Positions 35,048-43,100 of a stretch of DNA of 64,000 bases are shown here, one piece after another. The DNA lies in contig NZ_RHNO01000005.1 of NCBI RefSeq assembly GCF_003946265.1, positions 1 through 64,000 on the forward strand, read 5' to 3'. The notes beneath the pieces were generated by a model. That model was not told the DNA's origin. It was given only the letters and a program-made list of their open reading frames with translations, and did no database searches. How positions within the stretch are numbered: the stretch's first letter is position 1; each line of letters begins with the position of its first letter. The stretch comes from Levilactobacillus yonginensis (lineage in GTDB: Bacteria; Bacillota; Bacilli; Lactobacillales; Lactobacillaceae). A program made the position numbers and the translations under genes.

Positions 35048-35227
35048 GCGTAGGTGGCCTGGGACGGGGCCAGCCGTGAAAGTGGTGTTAATTGGCAGTT
35101 TTTTTGCCAATTTACAGTACGGGCGAGCTTGGAGACACGTGGGTTCCGTGGCTTCAAGTCGAGCGAGAAGCCCGCTCTTTGGCTGAAGCGTCCCCACAGC
35201 TGGCCCCGTCCCAGGCCGCCGAAGCGC
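35048..35227 (-). repeat. Cloverleaf repeat, copy 5
   Basis: Closing stem GGCCTGGGACGGGGCCAGC / GCTGGCCCCGTCCCAGGCC. Hairpins: AATTGGCA/TGCCAATT, CTTGGAGACACG/CGTGGCTTCAAG and GAGAAGCCCG arm. It ends 10 bp from the stop of the YibE/F gene, which has no other visible terminator. Confidence 0.82.
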
Positions 35228-35237
35228 GAGATTGCTG

Positions 35238-36020
35238 TTACTCACCCATTTTAGCTTTATCAGCACGTTTACGTTGACCGGCCACGGCGCGGGTCATGAC
35301 CCACGTCGTAATTGGCACGGTCAAGATAACACTGACCATAGCAAATAAAATCATCAAAATTTCTGAAACAAAGATTTTATCATTTAAGATTTCACCGAAT
35401 GAGTAATGAACACCGGTAAACCAGATAAACAGTGCTAGAAAGCCACCAAAGAACCCAAAGAACAAGGTATTAAACGTCGTCCCAATGATTTGCTTACCGA
35501 CGGCGATACCATCACCCATCAAGGCCTTTAAACCCACCTGAGGATGCTGCTCAAGGATTTCACTAAGACCAGCGGCAATTGCCATAGCAGCCTCGGCAAT
35601 CGCCCCCAGCGTGCTTAGAATGGCCGTAGCAGTGGTTACCTGTACGAAGCTGATCCCCACCAAGACGGATAAGCCTTCAAGGTCCTCACTATCTTCCGGT
35701 CCGAATCCTTGAACGAGAGCCCACTGTTCCACTGGAACAATGACGGCGACCAGGACGACTAGCACGACCGCAGACGCAATGAAGGCCACGGTGCTAGACA
35801 AGTCATCCCCACTGCTCATGAAGATGGTCAAAGCTAGCACTAGCATCCCCGTCACCAGGGTAACGATCAACGGTGAGAAGTGAAACGCCACTAAAACAAT
35901 TGCCAGAAATAACAGGCCAAAATTGAGAATCAACGCTAGAAATGACTGCGCCCCCGCTTTACCACCGACTAAAATCATCAACATTAGTAGAATTAATCCC
36001 AAAGTACTGATTGTACTCAT
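35238..36020 (-). CDS. YibE/F-family membrane protein (small partner)
   Basis: 260 residues, about seven membrane helices, with the family segments LSVLVGISFVQVTTATAILS near residue 113 and LFWGFFGG-like GTTFNTLFFGFFGGFLALF near 187. It overlaps its partner gene by 4 bp. YibE/F pairs are widespread in lactic acid bacteria; transport function is unproven. Confidence 0.8.
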   Translation of the reverse strand: MSTISTLGLILLMLMILVGGKAGAQSFLALILNFGLLFLAIVLVAFHFSPLIVTLVTGMLVLALTIFMSSGDDLSSTVAFIASAVVLVVLVAVIVPVEQWALVQGFGPEDSEDLEGLSVLVGISFVQVTTATAILSTLGAIAEAAMAIAAGLSEILEQHPQVGLKALMGDGIAVGKQIIGTTFNTLFFGFFGGFLALFIWFTGVHYSFGEILNDKIFVSEILMILFAMVSVILTVPITTWVMTRAVAGQRKRADKAKMGE

Positions 36021-37132
36021 GCGCTCACCTTCTTTTCCATGAATCGGCTAGCCAGAAAGCTTGCTAACGGAACCGCCAAGACAATACCGATTCCGCTGAT
36101 TAGGCTTTGCACGACCCCCATCGACATATTCATCGAGAAGGTGTAGCCCCAGCTATTCCCATTTTTTAAGTACAACATGGCCATCGGGAAAGTATCCGCC
36201 ACGAAGATAAAGAATAACACGTTGATCAGTGGCCCCATAATCGTACTCCCAATCTGCCGACCAGACTTAAATACTTGATTGGCAGACAGCTCCGGCCGCT
36301 CACGTTTCAGGGCAAAGAGCGACGAAATAATATCCGTGGACTCGTCCATGACCGCTCCCAGAGAACCCAAGAGTGTCTCTGCCAAGAACAGTGGGCGCGG
36401 CAGCTGAGTCACGTACTGCATGGATTCGTAGTACATCCCCCGCTCATGCGTGAAATGAAAGACCAACAACGCCACGATAATTGAAAACGCCGTTCCGCCT
36501 AACGTAGTTGCCAGTGTAATCAGCATCTGTCGGTTCGCACCTAGTACCAACCACAGTGTGAGAGCAGCAAACACAATGGCTAAACTCCCAAAGATCCACA
36601 GCACCTGTGCCCCCTGGGTTGAGCCATTCAGGAGAATTGCCATTAAAAACAGCACCCCATTAGCCGCAACACTGAGAAAGGCCATGAACCCACTGAATTG
36701 CATAATTAAGAGCAGTAACGCCACGACGACCCAAATCATAGTCAGTATTGGGGTATCCCGCTTCACGTCCTTGGCCGTCGCGGTTAACTTTTGACCGGTG
36801 TGTTGATGAACGACCACAAATAGTTGGCTACCCACGTGGTAACGCTGATCCATTGCACCTGATTGTGAATAGGTATTGGTCACTGTCAATGAGCGCCCCC
36901 GGTAAGACCCGTTCAAAATGTGACCAGTCAATGTTTGTTTCGTTTGATAATCTTGATTGTGGAAATCATCGGTCTCCTTCGTCGCCCGGCCAGTTTTAAC
37001 CTGGGTGACCTTCATAATGGGATCATGATAGAGACCAGCATTATGCTGCGTCCCCCATATCAGGAGACCCCCGATGACTAGGGCCAGAAGCCAGAACCAC
37101 CCCTGCACCCGTTTCCCTTTCATCACTTGCAT
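36017..37132 (-). CDS. YibE/F-family membrane protein (large partner)
   Basis: 371 residues. An N-terminal helix is followed by an extracytoplasmic OB-like domain (about residues 40-125, with LTGHILNGSYRGRSLTV) and seven or eight C-terminal helices including AETLLGSLGAVMDESTDI near 250 (family signature). It is first in a two-gene operon with overlapping ends. Function unknown. Confidence 0.82.
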   Translation of the reverse strand: MQVMKGKRVQGWFWLLALVIGGLLIWGTQHNAGLYHDPIMKVTQVKTGRATKETDDFHNQDYQTKQTLTGHILNGSYRGRSLTVTNTYSQSGAMDQRYHVGSQLFVVVHQHTGQKLTATAKDVKRDTPILTMIWVVVALLLLIMQFSGFMAFLSVAANGVLFLMAILLNGSTQGAQVLWIFGSLAIVFAALTLWLVLGANRQMLITLATTLGGTAFSIIVALLVFHFTHERGMYYESMQYVTQLPRPLFLAETLLGSLGAVMDESTDIISSLFALKRERPELSANQVFKSGRQIGSTIMGPLINVLFFIFVADTFPMAMLYLKNGNSWGYTFSMNMSMGVVQSLISGIGIVLAVPLASFLASRFMEKKVSA

Positions 37133-37358
37133 GTTCCCCGTCCCTTCTTACGCCATTTACCGAATTAATTCCAATATACCACTTTCCGTGGGGTCCCCTG
37201 AGCCGGATAAAAAATTTTAAGCAAATCACAGCAAACGCGGCCCGTCAACGCTAATAGGTGGTCTGAAGTTGCTTAATCCCGCGAGGGGCTTGCATTTTGT
37301 GAGAATATCCAGTAGAATAACACACGATTGTTATTTTAATTAAGCGAGGGTTTTTACA

Positions 37359-37475
37359 ATGAGAAAAGCACATCCAAATGGCGTTCAAGGCCGTCGGAAG
37401 GTTAACCGTAAAAAGGACCGGAAGCGACGCGACGAAATTTCAGACTTACAACGTTGGTTAAAGAACAAGAAGTAG
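37359..37475 (+). CDS. Very basic 38-residue protein
   Basis: ATG 37359 to TAG 37475 encodes 38 residues, 16 of them Arg or Lys, with an RRKVNRKKDRKRRDE core and LQRWLKNKK tail. GCGAGGG lies before the start and a strong terminator follows, which supports expression. The composition suggests contact with RNA, ribosome or DNA. It resembles no named ribosomal protein I know. Confidence 0.55.
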   Translation: MRKAHPNGVQGRRKVNRKKDRKRRDEISDLQRWLKNKK

Positions 37476-37493
37476 TCTGACGCCTTTACTAGA

Positions 37494-37525
37494 AAAGTCA
37501 CTGACACTGTCAGTGGCTTTTTTGT
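37494..37525 (+). terminator. Terminator after the small basic gene
   Basis: AAAGTCACTGAC pairs with GTCAGTGGCTTT, then T6. Confidence 0.85.
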
Positions 37526-37615
37526 TTACTCATGATCCATAAAGAGGTTCCTGGCCAACGACTGGTTGACCAAGAACCCCAATTTTGAAGATATAATAGC
37601 AAAAGCAATTGTTGC

Positions 37616-38041
37616 TTAGTCGACCACTAACACGCTGGTCTTAGAGTGATGAACCACGTAACTAGTGGTGGAACCCATGATTGCTCGCCCAATGCCGTGC
37701 GCCCCGGAACGACCGATCACCGTCAACGTCGTTCCTAATTCTGCTGGTAAAGTTTGGGCGATGGTTGGCTTCGGTAACCCAACTTTGAAGCTCGTTTCGA
37801 CTGCCACGCCCTGCGCTTCGACTTCCGTGACGGCACTCTCCAAAAACTTCGCAGCGTCTTCCTTAAAATGCGTAACGATTTCGCTGCCAAATTCTGCACC
37901 GTAGTGGGCGTAAGTCTGATCACTGGCGACGGACACGATGAACAGTTTGGAACCGAGTTGCTTAGCCAAGTTGGTAGCCTCCACCAACGCAGCGTGGGCG
38001 TTCTTGCTCCCATCCATTGGTACTAAAATCCGTTCATACAT
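37616..38041 (-). CDS. Universal stress protein, UspA family
   Basis: 141 residues forming one Usp domain. It begins ERILVPMDGS and ends with the ATP-binding motif GRSGAHGIGRAIMGSTTSYV (near 110) and HHSKTSVLVV. ATG 38041 has AAAGGA upstream. A cre site matching all 15 consensus positions lies 35 bp before the start. A weak AGCAA/TTGCT hairpin follows. Confidence 0.9.
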   Translation of the reverse strand: MYERILVPMDGSKNAHAALVEATNLAKQLGSKLFIVSVASDQTYAHYGAEFGSEIVTHFKEDAAKFLESAVTEVEAQGVAVETSFKVGLPKPTIAQTLPAELGTTLTVIGRSGAHGIGRAIMGSTTSYVVHHSKTSVLVVD

Positions 38042-38075
38042 AATATCCCGTCCTTTCCATAGTAAACCATCTAGG

Positions 38076-38090
38076 TGATATCGCTTTCAA
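38076..38090 (-). promoter_or_regulatory. CcpA (cre) site before the universal stress gene
   Basis: On the minus strand TTGAAAGCGATATCA matches WTGNAANCGNWNNCW at all 15 positions. A -10-like TATGAT lies just upstream at 38098-38103, so the site is at or just after the transcription start and CcpA would repress. Confidence 0.7.
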
Positions 38091-38251
38091 CACCTTTATC
38101 ATACCAATTCTTTCGACCGCATAAAAGACCTTTGCGTCATTTTTCACGATTTAATTTGTTCCTGAAAATCTCGAGAATATCATCACCCGCTTAATCAGTA
38201 CTTTGTGGTAAGATAAGTCGAGTAAATCAATCACTGAGGGATGGATATAAA

Positions 38252-39136
38252 ATGAAAAAGTTTTTATTGGGCGCCCTAGGACTCTTAGCTTTGACCCTAG
38301 CCGGCTGCTCTAGTAACAAGCTCACCACCAATAAAAGTAGCTATCACCCAACTGCATTGACCGCTGTGGTGAAAGGCAATACCAAGTCCAAAACGGTCAC
38401 CTACCAAATCGATGGTGGCCAGAAACAAAAGGCCGAGGTTAGCGGCGGCACTTACTTCTTCCAAGTTCCAGCTGCTACTAAGGACCAACAAGTCAAAATC
38501 ACTGCTGGGACGGCCCACAAAAACGTTTCAGTGAAACACGTCACAGCATTGGCTAACTACAAAAAGTTCGCTGCAAAGTACAATCAAATGGTGATTGCCA
38601 CCCACTTACCAGCAAAGGTACAAAAACAATTAGCTAGTGCGCAAAAGACCCAAGCCGCTACTAAAAAGAAGTTAGCCGCCCTGGCCCAAACGAATCCTGC
38701 CGCAGCTGCAGCCGCTGTCCAAAAGCAACAAGCCGCTGCCAAGCAACTCCAAGCACAGATGGCCACAGCCAAAAAAGCTGCTAAGGACGACCTTTTGCCA
38801 ACGAATACGGCTGCGGGCGTGAAAAACCTGATCAGTACCAAAGCCGTCACCGTCCGGGGCAATGTTCAAGATGGTAAATTGATGGGCTTAGCACTGATCA
38901 CACCCACTAAGCAAATGAAAACGAAGTCTGGCCAAAAGGATTTCGGGACCACCTTTGCGCTGTTGGGTGGCTCACTCAATGCCAAACCTAAGTACGTCAT
39001 CAAGAAGTTTGAAAAGGTTTTGAAGGACGCAAAGAAGAACAGTAGCTCCACGACGACCAAGACGATTCGGTCGAACGGCGTGCGGTTCAACACTGGTTTC
39101 TCTACCGATCATCTCTACATCTACATGACGAAATAG
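38252..39136 (+). CDS. Lipoprotein with Ala/Gln/Lys coiled-coil segment
   Basis: 294 residues. Signal peptide with lipobox LAGC (Cys 19). A beta-rich N-terminal part (about 30-95), then an Ala/Gln/Lys coiled coil (about 120-185) and a C-terminal domain (about 195-294) ending HLYIYMTK. It should be anchored outside the membrane. No named domain recognised. A cloverleaf repeat begins 30 bp after the stop. Confidence 0.78.
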   Translation: MKKFLLGALGLLALTLAGCSSNKLTTNKSSYHPTALTAVVKGNTKSKTVTYQIDGGQKQKAEVSGGTYFFQVPAATKDQQVKITAGTAHKNVSVKHVTALANYKKFAAKYNQMVIATHLPAKVQKQLASAQKTQAATKKKLAALAQTNPAAAAAAVQKQQAAAKQLQAQMATAKKAAKDDLLPTNTAAGVKNLISTKAVTVRGNVQDGKLMGLALITPTKQMKTKSGQKDFGTTFALLGGSLNAKPKYVIKKFEKVLKDAKKNSSSTTTKTIRSNGVRFNTGFSTDHLYIYMTK

Positions 39137-39166
39137 CAATGCTTGCGCGTGAACATTGATTACCGT

Positions 39167-39345
39167 CTCCGGTCGACAGGGTGGGTGTCTGCTGTGGGGA
39201 CCGGAGAAAGCCAAAGTACGGTCTTTCTCCTCGACTTCAAGCCTCGGCAAACCACCAAGGCTTGAAGATCGTCCCGTGCTGTAAGCTCGAAGGACCTGAG
39301 CTAACACCACCTTCACAGCTGCCACCCACCCTGTCGACCTCCGGC
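39167..39345 (+). repeat. Cloverleaf repeat, copy 6
   Basis: Closing stem GGTCGACAGGGTGGG / CCCACCCTGTCGACC. Hairpins: GGAGAAAG/CTTTCTCC, CTTCAAGCCTCGG/CCAAGGCTTGAAG and AGCTC/GAGCT. The rest of the gap to 39711 shows only A/T-rich promoter-like DNA for the MarR-type gene. Confidence 0.8.
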
Positions 39346-39711
39346 TCATGCAACTCATGAGTAAATCAACTTAATTCGCTCACTTGTTGACTTGTCATAC
39401 TGGTCCTCAAGGCAACCTTCACTATCGTTAACAAGTTTACTTTCGTTTCTAAAATAACTATCTTAATCCGTTCATCCCTGCTGTGTCAGTCAGATGAGCG
39501 GATTTTCTTTTGCCATCAACCAAGTTCCTTCCCCAACTGTGATTTAGAAAACAAGCTGACCTTTCTTAATCACAGTGGATAAGCGCAATTGTTTTTATCC
39601 CCACCCGTCAGGCCGCATAATAACGGTATGCTGAGTTAGTGAAGAATGCTGGTCATTTTACCAGCAAATTGCACCAAATCGGCTGAATTCGTTTTCCTAG
39701 GGGGAGTTATC

Positions 39712-40215
39712 ATGCAAAACGAAGAAAGAGTATTCGAAACTTTTCTGCGTCAATACCGGGAAATTTTTCGCGTACTGATCAACGCCGCTGAACAGGTGAC
39801 GGGTCAGTACTCGGTCAGCTTTGAACAGTACCTGCTGCTGAAGCAAATTCATGAGCAACGCAATATTACGCTGAGTGAACTGGCCGATTCGACCCGTACC
39901 ACCCGTTCTGCGGCTGCCCGAAAACTACGGGCGCTGCTGTTGGATGGTTTTGTGGAACAAGAGGCTAAGTTGGATGACCGCCGTGTGAAGTACCTGCGGC
40001 TGACGCCTAAGGGGGCGGCGATTGAAAATGATATTCGTCAGGCGTTCCTGCAGAGTGCAGCGGCCTGGGAACAGATTCCAACGAGCTTAACTGCTGGCGA
40101 CATCAATGAATTCTTCACGCAATATCAGCAAAATATTGCTGTTTGGGATCGGACCCGGCCGAAATTTCAACGACCCGTTCTCCGTACGAAACGGAAGGCA
40201 CTGGGCGATAAGTAG
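39712..40215 (+). CDS. MarR-family transcriptional regulator
   Basis: 167 residues from ATG 39712 behind TAGGGGGAG. The winged helix is clear: ITLSELADSTRTTRSAAARKL near 59 as the HTH (about 20 residues), and the wing LDDRRVKYLRLTPKG near 91. It binds DNA as a dimer; ligand and targets unknown. The next gene on the strand is pepO, beyond a terminator. Confidence 0.87.
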   Translation: MQNEERVFETFLRQYREIFRVLINAAEQVTGQYSVSFEQYLLLKQIHEQRNITLSELADSTRTTRSAAARKLRALLLDGFVEQEAKLDDRRVKYLRLTPKGAAIENDIRQAFLQSAAAWEQIPTSLTAGDINEFFTQYQQNIAVWDRTRPKFQRPVLRTKRKALGDK

Positions 40216-40244
40216 GTCGTGACCCATCACAACAGAATAGAACC

Positions 40245-40287
40245 AACGTGAGTTAGTGGGCAACCTCGCTAGCTCACGTTTTGGTTT
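40245..40287 (+). terminator. Terminator after the MarR-family gene
   Basis: AACGTGAG..TAG pairs with CTA..CTCACGTT followed by a T-rich run. Confidence 0.75.
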
Positions 40288-40395
40288 ACCCACTAATCCG
40301 GTTGGCCAACTAAAAACTAGGTGTCAAAAAAATTCCCTTTTCTCATCAAATGGTTTAACCTTTGAGGTAACACGAAAAATCAAGGAGGATTCCGT

Positions 40396-42354
40396 ATGCG
40401 ACTTAATCATTTCACGTCTGATGTTTCTGCCGGTGGCTCAACATCAGCGTTTCCCGTAGACGAAAGTAAACTGACCCAGGACTTCTATGACGCGGTCAAT
40501 GGCAAGTGGGCTGAACAAGCCACCATCCCCGCCGACCACGCTTCAACTGGTGGGTTCATGGACTTAGTCGACAATATCGAGCACACTCTGATGGCTGACT
40601 TTGCCGACCTCTTAGCGGGCAAGCTGGCCCCCGCCAATCCGGAAATGGCCGAATTCAAAAAACTATACGCCTTAGCCAGCGATTTCGACCGGCGCGAAAA
40701 CGATGGCACCGCCCCATTGAAACCTTGGTTGACTAAAATTGCCAACCTCAAGGACTTCGCAGACTTAAACGCTCATTTAGTAGAGTGGTACCAAAAAGGA
40801 CTCCCCGTACCAATCGACTTGGGTGTCGAACCCGACATGAAAGATACCAGTCGATACGCCCTGTACGTTGACGCCCCTAGCCTGTTCTTACCAGACAAGA
40901 CTTACTATGCCAAGGACAATCCCGCAGCCAAGCAATTAATGCCCATCTTCACGCAAACGGCCGTCAAACTCTTACAACTGGCGGGCTACGCCGAAGCTGA
41001 GGCCACAACCATCGTGGAACAAGCGAAGGACTTTGATGCCCAGATTGCCCCTCACGTAAAGTCCGCTGAAGAATCAGCCGACTACGTCAAGATGTACAAC
41101 CCCTTCCCATTGAAGGACGTTGACGCCAAATTAACCAACATTGACTTGACCAACGCCATCAAAGGCGTTATTAACGACGTGCCTGAACAAGTCATTCTGC
41201 CCCAACCACTCTTCTTCGACGCGGCCAATGACATTCTGACACCGGCCAACTTTGAGGCCATTAAGAGCTGGATGCTGGTCAAGACCGTCTTCGATGCCAG
41301 TGGGGCCTTAACCGAAGAATTCCGTCAGATTGGCGGGACATATGGCCGGGCACTATCTGGTCAGAAGCAGGCCCGTTCACAGAAAAAGGCCGCTTACTAC
41401 CTGGCCACTGGTACGTTTGGTCAAGTCGTGGGTGACTACTACGGGCGTAAATACTTTGGTGAAGCAGCCAAGGAAGACGTCCGGCAGATGGTCCTCAAGA
41501 TGACCCACGTTTACCAACAACGGTTAAAGACCAACGACTGGCTCAGTGCGGACACTCGTGAAAAGGCCATCGTGAAGTTGCAGAAACTGACTATCAAGGT
41601 GGGCTACCCAGACACTATCGACGCCCTCTACAGCAAGTTTAAGATTGACGAGCAAGCCTCACTGTATGACAACCTGCAAACCATTACCGAGACCATCATT
41701 GCCAACCACTTCGGCCACTGGGGCCAACCCGTTGACCGGAAGAAGTGGGAAATGAGTGCGAATACTGTGAACGCCTACTACTCCCCTTCCAACAACGAAA
41801 TCGTCTTCCCTGCTGCCATTCTACAAGCACCATTCTACAGTCTCCAGCAGTCTAGCAGTGCCAACTACGGGGGAATTGGGGCCGTCATTGCTCACGAAAT
41901 CTCTCATGCTTTTGACAACAATGGTTCCCAATTCGATGAATTTGGGAACATCCACAATTGGTGGACGGAAGCCGACCTGACCCATTTCAAGGACCTGGCT
42001 AAGTCGATGATCCATGAATTTGATGGCATTGAATTTGCCGGACAAAAGGTCAACGGTCAATTAACAGTTTCCGAAAACATTGCCGATGCCGGTGGTTTAA
42101 GCTGTGCCTTAGAAGCCGCTAAATCAAGTGATGACGTTGACCTCCGCGCATTCTTCATCAACTGGGGCAACGTTTGGCGGATGAAGGCTACCACGGAATA
42201 CATGCAACTGCTGTTGTCGATTGACGTCCACGCCCCCGCCAAGCTACGGGCCAACGTGCAGGTCAAAAACCTCGACGACTTCTACACGACCTTCAACGTC
42301 CAACCGGGTGACCAGATGTACTTGGCCCCTGTCGACCGCGTTAAGATCTGGTAG
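40396..42354 (+). CDS. pepO: Neutral endopeptidase PepO, M13 family
   Basis: 652 residues, a usual length for bacterial PepO. The zinc site HEISHAFD (near residue 497) and the ENIADAGG motif with the third ligand (near 555) are intact; the C-terminus MYLAPVDRVKIW is typical. No signal peptide, so it cuts oligopeptides in the cytoplasm after uptake. ATG 40396 has AAGGAGG upstream. Monocistronic with a strong terminator. Confidence 0.93.
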   Translation: MRLNHFTSDVSAGGSTSAFPVDESKLTQDFYDAVNGKWAEQATIPADHASTGGFMDLVDNIEHTLMADFADLLAGKLAPANPEMAEFKKLYALASDFDRRENDGTAPLKPWLTKIANLKDFADLNAHLVEWYQKGLPVPIDLGVEPDMKDTSRYALYVDAPSLFLPDKTYYAKDNPAAKQLMPIFTQTAVKLLQLAGYAEAEATTIVEQAKDFDAQIAPHVKSAEESADYVKMYNPFPLKDVDAKLTNIDLTNAIKGVINDVPEQVILPQPLFFDAANDILTPANFEAIKSWMLVKTVFDASGALTEEFRQIGGTYGRALSGQKQARSQKKAAYYLATGTFGQVVGDYYGRKYFGEAAKEDVRQMVLKMTHVYQQRLKTNDWLSADTREKAIVKLQKLTIKVGYPDTIDALYSKFKIDEQASLYDNLQTITETIIANHFGHWGQPVDRKKWEMSANTVNAYYSPSNNEIVFPAAILQAPFYSLQQSSSANYGGIGAVIAHEISHAFDNNGSQFDEFGNIHNWWTEADLTHFKDLAKSMIHEFDGIEFAGQKVNGQLTVSENIADAGGLSCALEAAKSSDDVDLRAFFINWGNVWRMKATTEYMQLLLSIDVHAPAKLRANVQVKNLDDFYTTFNVQPGDQMYLAPVDRVKIW

Positions 42355-42368
42355 AATTTCTAAAAATT

Positions 42369-42412
42369 CGCAAAAAAAAGTTCGGGACTGATTGTCTCGA
42401 ACTTTTTTTGCG
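42369..42412. terminator. Terminator after pepO
   Basis: CGCAAAAAAAAGTTCG pairs with CGAACTTTTTTTGCG; symmetrical A and T runs allow action on both strands. Confidence 0.9.
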
Positions 42413-42420
42413 CTATTAAT

Positions 42421-42820
42421 CGTTATTAACTAAAGCTATCAAGCCAAGAATAACAAGGCGTCATCGACTTTCACCTGCGGCGGTCAGAGATTCCGCCTGC
42501 TGTGGGGAACACCTGCGGCCTGAGAAGCGGTCCTCCGGCTCAGTTTGAAGCCTGGGAAAAACACCAGTCTCCAAACACATCCCACGCTGTAAGCCGAAAT
42601 CGGCTAACACCGTCGACACAGCTGGCTCCACCTCTGACCTCCTCCGGTTAAACGGGTTTTTGGAAACTAAGCTAGCTTACATGCCTGGTAGACAGATATT
42701 ATTGGCGAACGGTCAGGCGGCAATTTTTCACTATGGCTGACTAAGCCCCAAAATCCTCGTCGTATTAGACATAGTGGGTGTTTCAGTGCTTTCAACCTTT
42801 AGGTAATTAACTTAGAACCC
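42421..42820. repeat. Composite repeat region, homologous to the reverse complement of 25267-25850
   Basis: Outside the hairpin element at 42474-42652, the segment 42653-42820 aligns with the reverse complement of 25267-25617 minus the nested insert there. The uninterrupted site ATTATTGGCGAACGG is at 42699-42713. The origin of the extra 170 bp is unknown; it encodes no protein. Confidence 0.7.
42474..42652 (+). repeat. Cloverleaf repeat, copy 7
   Basis: Closing arms CGGTCAGAGATTCCGCC and GGCTCCACCTCTGACC. Hairpins include TTTGAAGCC/GTCTCCAAA and AGCCGA/TCGGCT with the CACCGTCGACACAGC end. It follows the pepO terminator. Confidence 0.78.
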
Positions 42821-42910
42821 GACCGACAGAGTACGGTTGCCACGCCCAGCCACCTGGAAGCTATACCACAATCTTCCAGTTCAAGTTGAAGTTGCCAAAT
42901 CCAACTAATG

Positions 42911-43098
42911 TAGCCGGAGGACGACAGGGAGGACCCGCGCGGTGTCGACGGTGTTGGTTGGCGTCCTATGCCAGCCTACACCGTGGGGCGGCTGGGAAAC
43001 TCGGTGACTTCCCGAGGTTGCCAGTCGAGGAGAAAGACCGCTCTTCGGCTTTCTCCGGCCCCCACAGCGGGGGTCCTCCCTGGCGGCCGGAGGCGGAC
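42911..43098 (-). repeat. Cloverleaf repeat, copy 8
   Basis: Closing stem CAGGGAGGACCCGC / GCGGGGGTCCTCCCTG. Hairpins: GGTTGGC/GCCAGCC, CTGGGAAACTCGG/CCGAGGTTGCCAG and GGAGAAAG/CTTTCTCC. It ends 3 bp from the stop codon of the ribonucleotide reductase gene, which has no other terminator. Confidence 0.82.
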
Positions 43099-43100
43099 AT

